Of a stretch of 11,868 nt of DNA, positions 1-5,180 are shown piece after piece. Position numbers and translations under genes: made by a program. The stretch comes from Prevotella sp. (GTDB taxonomy: Bacteria; Bacteroidota; Bacteroidia; Bacteroidales; Bacteroidaceae). Positions within the stretch are counted from its first letter, which is position 1, and the number at the start of each line of letters is the position of its first letter. Location of the stretch: positions 1 through 11,868 of the forward strand of contig JAILAA010000070.1 in assembly GCA_024681875.1 (NCBI GenBank), written 5' to 3'. Below the pieces are notes generated by a model. The model had not been told where the DNA came from and searched no databases. It saw nothing but the letters and a program-made list of their open reading frames with translations.

Positions 1-1483
1 CACGGTCATTGTTGGCTGTTTCAGGAGCCACCATTGCCTTCAGACAGTCCTCACCGAACTTCTCTTTCAGTGCAGACAGTAGTTTTTCCCACTCATCGTC
101 ATTTTTCTCTGAATATGTCACCAACAACAACTTGGAATTATACTCCATCTGCTTGTATATCGGGTAGGGGGAGATATAGCGTTTCGTTATCTGCCCCCTG
201 TTTCCTGTACTATGCCCCATTGCGAATGACACATAATCCAAGGGAACACCCTGCTGAGAAAGGTTGGTTGCGAAGCTGTGTCGGGCGTATGTTGAAGTTG
301 GCTCGTCCTTGATACCAATGAGGGGAGCGATAGTTTTCATACGCTTGGCAATATTCTTGTTTTCCTGGTGAATCTTGTTTACAGCTTCTTTGCTCTCAGG
401 ATCCACACCTTCCCCAAGAATGTACGGGAACACCAATTGACCAAAGATAACAGGTGCTGCTATCTGGTCAAGTATCTCCTTCAGCGGTGGTATAATAGGT
501 ACAATAACCTCAGAGCCAGCTTCTGCGTGTTCGGCTGTTTTATGACGGAAGAAGCGGAATGCCTTATGCTCCGAAATTTCATAATAGTCATCGTAGCGCA
601 GCAAAGCGAGGTCGTAGAGATTACATCCGTTGCACAGATACTGACAGAGGAAAAGACCCAAAGCTCGATTCTTGGCTTCTTTGTTTCTGACTCCAGTAGG
701 GAGATTGCCGTCCAGGAAGAACTCATACAATCGTGTCATTTCAGCAATAGACAGTACAGAGGTCTTTCTCGAAGTGCCAACAGGGATAGTCACCTTATCT
801 GGGTCTTTGGCACTGAAGGGATAGTCGGCCTCTCTGAGATAACCTTTTCGTATGCAGGTGTTGAACACCACACGCAAGGCGCGAAGATAGATGCCGATAG
901 TGGAACTCTTGTACCCAGCATTGTTCATATACTGTACCCATTTTTGTACAGTAAGCGTATCGACAGCAAAACCGTCGGCCTCGTCATATACTTTGCTCTC
1001 TATGAAGCAGTTGATAGCGTTGGTATATGAATCAGCAGTACTCGCTTTCTTGGATGCTATCACGTCTCGCCACACGCTGATGAAGGTCTCATTGATTGGT
1101 GTTTCGACCTTCAGTCGCTTGTCTGCCTGTCCCGTCAGTAGGATTTCAATGTTAGCAACAGATTTGAGCTTGCCACGGTCGGACACGTCCATAATCAGCT
1201 TCTCGTATTTGCTGTAGAGGGCTGACAACTCCTGCCGTTTGATATATGTAGGGTTTGTGTTGCCACCACGTCCACGGCCATCAGCCTTGCATATCACATC
1301 AAACTCGTCTGCACTGTATTTCTCTCCAAGACGATAATAATATCTCTTGCTGTTCATGGCGAATCGCAGGCACAGGTGGTACTGGCCAGAAGCTGACTTG
1401 TGTGTTGTGTCAAGCGTCAAGGCCATCGTACAGTTCCCTATCGTCGAGGTCTCTAAAACTGGTACTCGTTTTCTCTGCTCCAT
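1..1483 (-). CDS. Tyrosine recombinase (phage/ICE-type integrase), 3' end cut by window
   Basis: Site-specific recombinase expected to integrate and excise the mobile element at the left of the window. At least 494 residues are visible and no stop is reached. The N-terminus (about 15-60) resembles the arm-DNA-binding domain of Bacteroidota integrases. A helical core-binding region (about 125-215) and a catalytic domain (about 235-450) follow. Catalytic-type residues seen are Lys315 in the beta-hairpin (FFRHKT), Arg401 in YARHSFAT, His424 in MGHST and the presumed nucleophile Tyr436 in KRYIS. The usual first catalytic Arg is replaced by Asn285 (LCNGCNLYDL), and the HxxR histidine position is Thr398. 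Such losses are known in Bacteroidota integrases such as IntDOT. The ATG lies 4 nt after the fic stop, so the two genes are probably co-transcribed. A tRNA 3' fragment about 1.5 kb upstream is the likely attachment site. The family call is firm; the target site is inferred. Confidence 0.93.
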   Translation of the reverse strand, partial: MEQRKRVPVLETSTIGNCTMALTLDTTHKSASGQYHLCLRFAMNSKRYYYRLGEKYSADEFDVICKADGRGRGGNTNPTYIKRQELSALYSKYEKLIMDVSDRGKLKSVANIEILLTGQADKRLKVETPINETFISVWRDVIASKKASTADSYTNAINCFIESKVYDEADGFAVDTLTVQKWVQYMNNAGYKSSTIGIYLRALRVVFNTCIRKGYLREADYPFSAKDPDKVTIPVGTSRKTSVLSIAEMTRLYEFFLDGNLPTGVRNKEAKNRALGLFLCQYLCNGCNLYDLALLRYDDYYEISEHKAFRFFRHKTAEHAEAGSEVIVPIIPPLKEILDQIAAPVIFGQLVFPYILGEGVDPESKEAVNKIHQENKNIAKRMKTIAPLIGIKDEPTSTYARHSFATNLSQQGVPLDYVSFAMGHSTGNRGQITKRYISPYPIYKQMEYNSKLLLVTYSEKNDDEWEKLLSALKEKFGEDCLKAMVAPETANNDR

Positions 1484-1487
1484 AGTG

Positions 1488-2600
1488 TCAAGCCTCCAAC
1501 TCTATCAATTCGTAGTTCTTGCTTCGTCCACCTTCGCCTGTATCACGCAAGATGCCTTTCTTTATGAGGTCTTGGATGTCACGCAAAGCTGAATCTTGTG
1601 AACAATGGCACATCTTCGCCCATTTCGACGTGTTCAGTTTCCCTTCAAAGCCATCCCATAAGCGGTTGAGAACTTTTCGCTGACGCTCGTTGACGGATAA
1701 ATCAGCATGACGATTCCAGAAGTCTGTCTTTTGTATCACTCTATCCATTTTGCTAATAGATGTGGTGATTGCCCGGTATAGCGTCTGTAGGAACCACTCT
1801 ACCCATTCAGTAATGTCGGTGCTGCCTTTTTGTGTTTGTTCAAGGATCTCGTAGTAGTTCTTGCGGCTATTCAGTATAGAGGATGAAAGACTGTAGTATC
1901 TCTGTGTCATTCCGTCGGCGCGTGCCAACATCATTTCTGTTAATGTACGACAGAGCCTTCCGTTGCCGTCATCGAAGGGGTGAATGGTAACAAACCACAG
2001 GTGTACGATTGCAGCTTTTATCAGCGGGTCTATTTCATTGGTTGAATTGATCCATTTGATAAAAAGCTTCATCATATCTGGCACAAATTTGCTGGGAGGA
2101 GCCTCAAAATGTACTAGGTAGTGCCCCATTGCACCTGATACGACTTGCATAGCCTCCGTTGATTGCCGCCAGTTGGCAACAGTTATCTTGTATGCTCCAC
2201 TATATCCTGTAGGAAACAAAGCAGCGTGCCATCCGAAGAGGCGTTCATCCGTCAGAGGCTGTTCTGCGTGTTGAGTTGCGTCAAGCATAATCTGAACCAC
2301 TCCCTCGACATAATGATCAATACGTGGTAGTCCAGCATAAGGCAAACCCAACTGCCTGGCCACAGACGAGCGTACACTATCATGGTTAAGCACTTCACCC
2401 TCTATTTCTGCTGAGTGAACTATCTCTTGCGTCATTGCATCAAGAAAGGTATTGGTTTTTTGTTCAAAGCCGAACATACTAACGATACCTGTCAGCCTGC
2501 CCAGTTCTTGATGTACTTCACCAAGAAGCCGAGCTATCTGTTCGTTATTCCAAGTGAAGCGTGGCCATTCTTTATCTTGCCAAATATATTTTATACTCAT
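1488..2600 (-). CDS. Fic family protein with N-terminal DUF4172-type domain and C-terminal winged helix
   Basis: A 370-residue Fic enzyme. Fic proteins usually transfer AMP from ATP to a hydroxyl side chain of a target protein. The complete core motif HPFDDGNGR is at 207-215, so it should be catalytically competent. An N-terminal SAEIEG at 63-68 fits the class II inhibitory pattern (S/T)xxxE(G/N), with Glu67 as the blocking residue, so activity is probably held down until released. Residues 1-85 resemble the DUF4172 domain found before many Bacteroidota Fic domains. Residues about 300-370 look like a winged helix (DSALRDIQDLIKKGIL), suggesting DNA binding or autoregulation. It has its own candidate promoter 20 nt upstream and leads directly into the integrase. 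The target is unknown. A role in regulating the element or in defence is possible, but nothing in the sequence decides it. Confidence 0.93.
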   Translation of the reverse strand: MSIKYIWQDKEWPRFTWNNEQIARLLGEVHQELGRLTGIVSMFGFEQKTNTFLDAMTQEIVHSAEIEGEVLNHDSVRSSVARQLGLPYAGLPRIDHYVEGVVQIMLDATQHAEQPLTDERLFGWHAALFPTGYSGAYKITVANWRQSTEAMQVVSGAMGHYLVHFEAPPSKFVPDMMKLFIKWINSTNEIDPLIKAAIVHLWFVTIHPFDDGNGRLCRTLTEMMLARADGMTQRYYSLSSSILNSRKNYYEILEQTQKGSTDITEWVEWFLQTLYRAITTSISKMDRVIQKTDFWNRHADLSVNERQRKVLNRLWDGFEGKLNTSKWAKMCHCSQDSALRDIQDLIKKGILRDTGEGGRSKNYELIELEA

Positions 2601-2619
2601 GGATTATTGAATTTGGCGA

Positions 2620-2650
2620 CAAAGATAGCAATTTAAAATGAGACTACAAA
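2620..2650 (-). promoter_or_regulatory. Candidate Bacteroidota promoter for fic-integrase
   Basis: Read on the minus strand, TTTG (2650-2647) is followed after 19 nt by TATCTTTG (2627-2620). This matches the Bacteroidales primary-sigma consensus TTTG-N19-21-TAnnTTTG exactly. It predicts a very short 5' leader of roughly 10-15 nt before the fic ATG at 2600. It would drive both fic and the integrase. Confidence 0.65.
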
Positions 2651-2655
2651 ACAAA

Positions 2656-2824
2656 TGCGGCAAAAAATAGAAGTTTTTCTTCGCAATTGTGCGGTTTAAT
2701 ATTCCGCAATAAACAAAATTGCCCCATGATTATTGTGGCAATTCAGTATTAAAAACAAATTTGAATTGTTTTTCCTTCTATATCAGCAATATTTGAGGCT
2801 AAACTTGTGGCAAAATTGAGGCAA
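2656..2824 (+). repeat. Four dispersed TGNGGCAA motifs
   Basis: Copies in the same orientation are at 2656-2663 (TGCGGCAA), 2734-2741 (TGTGGCAA), 2806-2813 (TGTGGCAA) and 2817-2824 (TGAGGCAA). The last two are 11 bp apart, about one helical turn. An inverted partner (ATTGCC, 2719-2724) faces the second copy. They could be arm-type sites for the integrase or sites for an excisionase. In an AT-rich stretch, chance cannot be excluded. Confidence 0.4.
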
Positions 2825-2840
2825 CAAATCTTGTATTTAT

Positions 2841-2936
2841 TACTTTTCACTACTTTTCATTGTTCCTCCATGTTTGCCAACTATACTATTAAGTAGCTGA
2901 TAATCAATACGTCATTATTTTCATTGCTCCTCCGTG
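2841..2936 (+). repeat. Tandem 10-mer and 19-bp imperfect direct repeat near the att junction
   Basis: TACTTTTCAC at 2841-2850 is followed at once by TACTTTTCAT at 2851-2860. A 19-bp unit at 2854-2872 (TTTTCATTGTTCCTCCATG) recurs at 2918-2936 with 17 of 19 bases identical, 64 bp apart (about six helical turns). The second copy ends 38 bp from the tRNA fragment. Direct repeats placed like this beside a recombination core are typical of arm-type integrase sites. Confidence 0.5.
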
Positions 2937-2973
2937 CCCTCCACCATTATTCTTACATTACAGCGTGTTTGGT

Positions 2974-3016
2974 ACTGTTAATCAGGGGGTCGTTGGTTCA
3001 AGCCCATCCTGAAGCG
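2974..3016 (+). pseudogene. 3' half of a tRNA-Asn(GTT) gene, probable attachment site
   Basis: The sequence fits tRNA positions 31-73 with exact segment lengths: anticodon loop CTGTTAA (2975-2981, anticodon GTT), 3' anticodon stem TCAGG, five-base variable loop GGGTC, T stem GTTGG/CCATC (one T-T mismatch), T loop TTCAAGC, 3' acceptor CTGAAGC and discriminator G73, as expected for tRNA-Asn. CCA is not encoded. The bases just 5' (TTTGGT) cannot form the anticodon stem, and no D arm lies upstream, so the 5' half is missing. With an integrase gene nearby, this is best read as the att junction left by integration within the tRNA gene. The crossover would lie near the anticodon loop. The intact tRNA would be rebuilt at the other element end, outside the window. 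Confidence 0.7.
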
Positions 3017-3017
3017 C

Positions 3018-3048
3018 AAAAATCCCAGCCACAAGGTTGGGATTTTTT
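3018..3048. terminator. Bidirectional rho-independent terminator
   Basis: Stem AATCCCAGCC (3021-3030), loop ACAA, and stem GGTTGGGATT (3035-3044), with one G-T wobble. It is flanked by five A on the left and six T on the right, so it works in both directions. On the plus strand it would end the tRNA-Asn transcript two bases after the discriminator base. On the minus strand it follows the stop of the secreted-protein gene (3053) by a few bases. Confidence 0.85.
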
Positions 3049-3052
3049 GTTG

Positions 3053-3421
3053 CTATCTCGCCGACCTCGTGTTAATCTTCTTGCCCTCTTTGTCCCATGT
3101 GTAGATCCATGCGCCCTGGTGGCTGGTAAACGTATCTCCGGCCACACCCACTATCTCACCTACACTACTGACGCCAAAGGTATGGAGTCGCTTGCCATTC
3201 ACGTCGTAAGTGATATAGAAAGCTGAACCTTGCTTAATGATATAGAACGAGGAGCTATATCCCTTCAACTCGCCCTGACTGGTGCTGAGGGTCTTTATCT
3301 TCTTCCCGTCCTGATCATAGATATAGTACCAGCTCTTCGTAGTCTCGATGTGGCTGATGCTCTGTGCCTTCAGTCCTGCAACCGACAGGAGCAAGACCAT
3401 AATGATTAGTAGTTTCTTCAT
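3053..3421 (-). CDS. Small secreted protein with three YxYDxxGKKI repeats, function unknown
   Basis: A 122-residue protein, taking the start at MKKLLIIMVLLL because this opens a classical signal peptide (Lys-Lys, hydrophobic core, GLKAQ, cleavage near 20) and has AGGA about 10 nt upstream. An in-frame ATG 60 nt further up would add 20 residues that spoil the signal. The mature part shows three similar units of about 36 residues: WYYIYDQDGKKIKTLS (31-46), AFYITYDVNGKRLHTFG (67-83) and AWIYTWDKEGKKINTRS (104-120). This suggests a small beta-repeat fold with aromatic Tyr/Trp-Asp turns. I do not recognise a named family. It is probably periplasmic or surface exposed. It may be transcribed with the upstream Nudix gene (63-nt gap) and ends at the shared terminator. 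Confidence 0.75.
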   Translation of the reverse strand: MKKLLIIMVLLLSVAGLKAQSISHIETTKSWYYIYDQDGKKIKTLSTSQGELKGYSSSFYIIKQGSAFYITYDVNGKRLHTFGVSSVGEIVGVAGDTFTSHQGAWIYTWDKEGKKINTRSAR

Positions 3422-3484
3422 ACCTATTCCTAATATGTAAGCAGGGGTTATCTGTTTCTGTATCATATAATCGTAAGGCAAGGG

Positions 3485-4012
3485 TTAAGATCCCTCTCCC
3501 TTGATTCCCATTTCCTTTCCAAAGCATCTTTTAAACTCACTCTCGAAGTTTGGGGTAAGTACACCTTTCCCCATAGCTTCACGAATCTCCGGCATCGTCC
3601 AGAAACGGCCACCATCCAGTTCGTCCGTCGAGGGAAGTATCTCTCCATCGTAGGTTGTTCGGTTTACATATACCAGCTCACGCTCTCGACTGCTCTCAAA
3701 CACATACTTGTCAACAAACACTGGTATAAAGTCTGTTATGCCCAACTCTTCACGGACTTCACGACGCAATGCCTCTTCTGGAGTCTCGCCATAGTCAATA
3801 TGCCCACCGACGGCTGTGTCCCACTTCCCCGGCTGTATATCCTTCCATTCAGGTCGTTTCTGTAGATAGATATCATCATTTGAGTTGAACACATGAAGAT
3901 GCACGACGGGGTGAAGCAGCTTGGAACCATTATGACACTCGCCTCTTGTTGCAGAGCCTATGACTGTTCCGCTTTCGTCTACTATGGGAAATATCTCTTG
4001 TTGATTATCCAT
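3485..4012 (-). CDS. Nudix hydrolase
   Basis: A 175-residue Nudix protein predicted to hydrolyse a nucleoside diphosphate linked to another group, using Mg2+. The full Nudix box is present: Gly70, Glu76, then REVREELGI at 84-92, with Glu88 and Glu89 as the metal-binding pair. The preceding LQKRPEWKDIQPGKWDTAVGG resembles the YfcD and isopentenyl-diphosphate-isomerase-like branch, so the substrate is uncertain. The start MDNQQE was chosen because its ATG sits 1 nt after the rhodanese stop. An in-frame upstream ATG would overlap that gene by over 50 nt. No signal peptide is seen, so it is cytosolic, unlike its two upstream neighbours. The C-terminus ends in KGEGS, like the extra peptide inserted in AsnB in this window. 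This may be chance or a remnant of the same repeat type. Confidence 0.9.
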   Translation of the reverse strand: MDNQQEIFPIVDESGTVIGSATRGECHNGSKLLHPVVHLHVFNSNDDIYLQKRPEWKDIQPGKWDTAVGGHIDYGETPEEALRREVREELGITDFIPVFVDKYVFESSRERELVYVNRTTYDGEILPSTDELDGGRFWTMPEIREAMGKGVLTPNFESEFKRCFGKEMGIKGEGS

Positions 4013-4013
4013 G

Positions 4014-4409
4014 CTAATTGTTTGTAGCAACTGGCATATCAGCATCTTTCCAAGCAATGATGCCACCTTTGAGATTCACACACTTATAGCCAACTTCTGA
4101 CAGTCTGTTTGCTGCGTTGGCTGAACGGCGACCACTACGGCAATAAATGGCAATCTTCTTGTCTATTGGCAAAGTCGCTTTTGCTTTCTCAATGAAATTG
4201 CTTTGGCCTTGATCAATCAGGACGGCTCCTTGTAGATGACCTTCCTCAAACTCAGCAGCCGTCCTTACATCCAGGACAACAACACTGGAGTCTGCTATCA
4301 ACGTTGCGAACCCATCTACGTCAACATTCTCGTAATTGCCTTGACCACAAGCCGATGTCAGCCCTAATACGGCCAGTAAACATGTGATAATCTTTTTCCT
4401 TTTAGTCAT
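4014..4409 (-). CDS. Rhodanese-like sulfurtransferase, probable lipoprotein
   Basis: A 131-residue single rhodanese domain. Family members carry sulfane sulfur as a persulfide on a loop cysteine. Here that is Cys90 in the six-residue active loop CRSGRR (90-95). Other rhodanese marks are VVLDVRTAAEFEEGHLQGA (44-62) and the C-terminal GGIIAWKDADMPV. The N-terminus (MTKRKKIITCLLAVLGLTSAC) is a signal sequence with a lipobox-like TSAC, so Cys21 is probably lipidated and the domain faces the periplasm. It lies between the exported thioredoxin-like gene (44-nt gap) and the Nudix gene (1-nt gap), probably in one transcript. The pairing suggests periplasmic thiol or sulfane chemistry. The actual donor and acceptor are unknown. 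Confidence 0.92.
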   Translation of the reverse strand: MTKRKKIITCLLAVLGLTSACGQGNYENVDVDGFATLIADSSVVVLDVRTAAEFEEGHLQGAVLIDQGQSNFIEKAKATLPIDKKIAIYCRSGRRSANAANRLSEVGYKCVNLKGGIIAWKDADMPVATNN

Positions 4410-4453
4410 ACCATGATCATCAGTAGTTATCTCATATTAAGCGCTGTAAAATA

Positions 4454-4984
4454 TCAATTCTTTACTGCTTCGGGAGTCCAGTTCCTGAAGAAACGCAGCA
4501 CTTTCTCCTGGTTGTAGCCTTGTCCCTCCTCCAAGAAGCTCGAATCCTGGATATGAATCACCTTACCTTCTTCATCAAGAACGACAAATACCGGGAAGCC
4601 AAAACGCCCGCAGTTGTCCAGTCGTTTCATCAGTGCTGCCGCCTGTTCTTTGCGGGACAAAGCAGCAGAGCCGAGCGGCTGCTGTTCCTCGCCACCAGAC
4701 TTACGTGGATTGTAGTTCACATGGATATACTCAAAGCTCTCGTTGATGACCTTGCTGATGGTCGTGTCATTCGTAATGAAGTCAGCAAACCGCAAGCACC
4801 AGGGGCACCAATTGCCGCCAACCTGACAGATGACGAACTTCCCTTCAGACTTAGCCTTGACAAGCGCCTGGTCAATCTGTTCGATGGGGTTGATGTCCTC
4901 GTTATATACTTTTTTCAGCGTAGTCTGAGCTTCTAATGCGACAGACAGCAGTATCGTCAACAATGTAATGATTGTCCTTTTCAT
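4454..4984 (-). CDS. Exported thioredoxin-like protein (CPWC)
   Basis: A 176-residue protein with a signal peptide (MKRTIITLLTILLSVALEAQ, cleavage near 20) and a thioredoxin fold. The active site is WCPWC, with Cys60 and Cys63, preceded by VICQVGGN. The cis-proline is Pro131 in FGFPVFVVLDEEGKVI. An insertion at about 92-128 lies between these parts, as in thioredoxin_7/DUF255-like secreted proteins of Bacteroidota. It is likely a periplasmic thiol-disulfide reductase or isomerase. It is the first gene of a probable trx-rhodanese-Nudix transcript behind a near-perfect promoter at 5053-5084. The leader between promoter and start is about 60 nt. Partner proteins cannot be read from the sequence. 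Confidence 0.9.
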   Translation of the reverse strand: MKRTIITLLTILLSVALEAQTTLKKVYNEDINPIEQIDQALVKAKSEGKFVICQVGGNWCPWCLRFADFITNDTTISKVINESFEYIHVNYNPRKSGGEEQQPLGSAALSRKEQAAALMKRLDNCGRFGFPVFVVLDEEGKVIHIQDSSFLEEGQGYNQEKVLRFFRNWTPEAVKN

Positions 4985-5052
4985 CCTATGATTTGACTAA
5001 TGGTTTCACTACTCTTCGGTTTCTTCTCATCGGTAACGCAGCCCTGAGATTG

Positions 5053-5084
5053 CAAAAATAGTCATTATTCCCCTAACTCCCAAA
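5053..5084 (-). promoter_or_regulatory. Strong candidate promoter for trx-rhodanese-Nudix
   Basis: On the minus strand, TTTG (5084-5081) and TATTTTTG (5060-5053) are separated by exactly 20 nt, a perfect match to the Bacteroidales TTTG-N20-TAnnTTTG consensus. It lies in the 196-bp gap between asnB and the thioredoxin gene, so these two are likely separate transcripts. Confidence 0.75.
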
Positions 5085-5113
5085 CATTTTTTGCAGAAAG
5101 TAACTGGAACAAA

Positions 5114-5136
5114 AGAAAAAAGGGCCTGCTGACAGG
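5114..5136 (-). terminator. Weak candidate terminator after asnB
   Basis: Transcribed on the minus strand, CCTG-TCAG-CAGG (5136-5125) is followed by CCC and six T (5120-5115 region is A-rich on plus). The stem is only 4 bp, so this is tentative. It lies about 45 nt past the asnB stop and upstream of the next promoter, which is where a terminator is expected. Confidence 0.3.
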
Positions 5137-5180
5137 GACGAACAACCCGCTGGAGCGAAATCATCAAGATCAAGGTCTGA

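Larger units (their letters stand above)
2651..2973. other. Non-coding element end, AT-rich, with short repeats
   Basis: About 320 bp without a convincing gene, clearly more AT-rich than its surroundings, between the fic promoter and the tRNA fragment. It contains four copies of TGNGGCAA, an ATTGCC/GGCAAT inverted pair (2719-2724 and 2737-2742), a 10-bp tandem duplication and a 19-bp direct repeat, listed separately. Together with the neighbouring integrase and att-like junction, this fits an attachment-site arm region with recombinase or accessory-factor binding sites. That role is inferred from position. Confidence 0.5.

Noticed and set aside
368..1030. 220-codon open frame on the plus strand
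   Set aside because: It is antisense to the integrase reading frame, which contains all expected recombinase motifs; the plus-strand product has no recognisable features.
2930..3016. A complete tRNA gene
   Set aside because: The 3' half fits tRNA-Asn, but there is no D arm, no matching 5' acceptor and no pairing 5' anticodon stem upstream, so only a fragment is supported.
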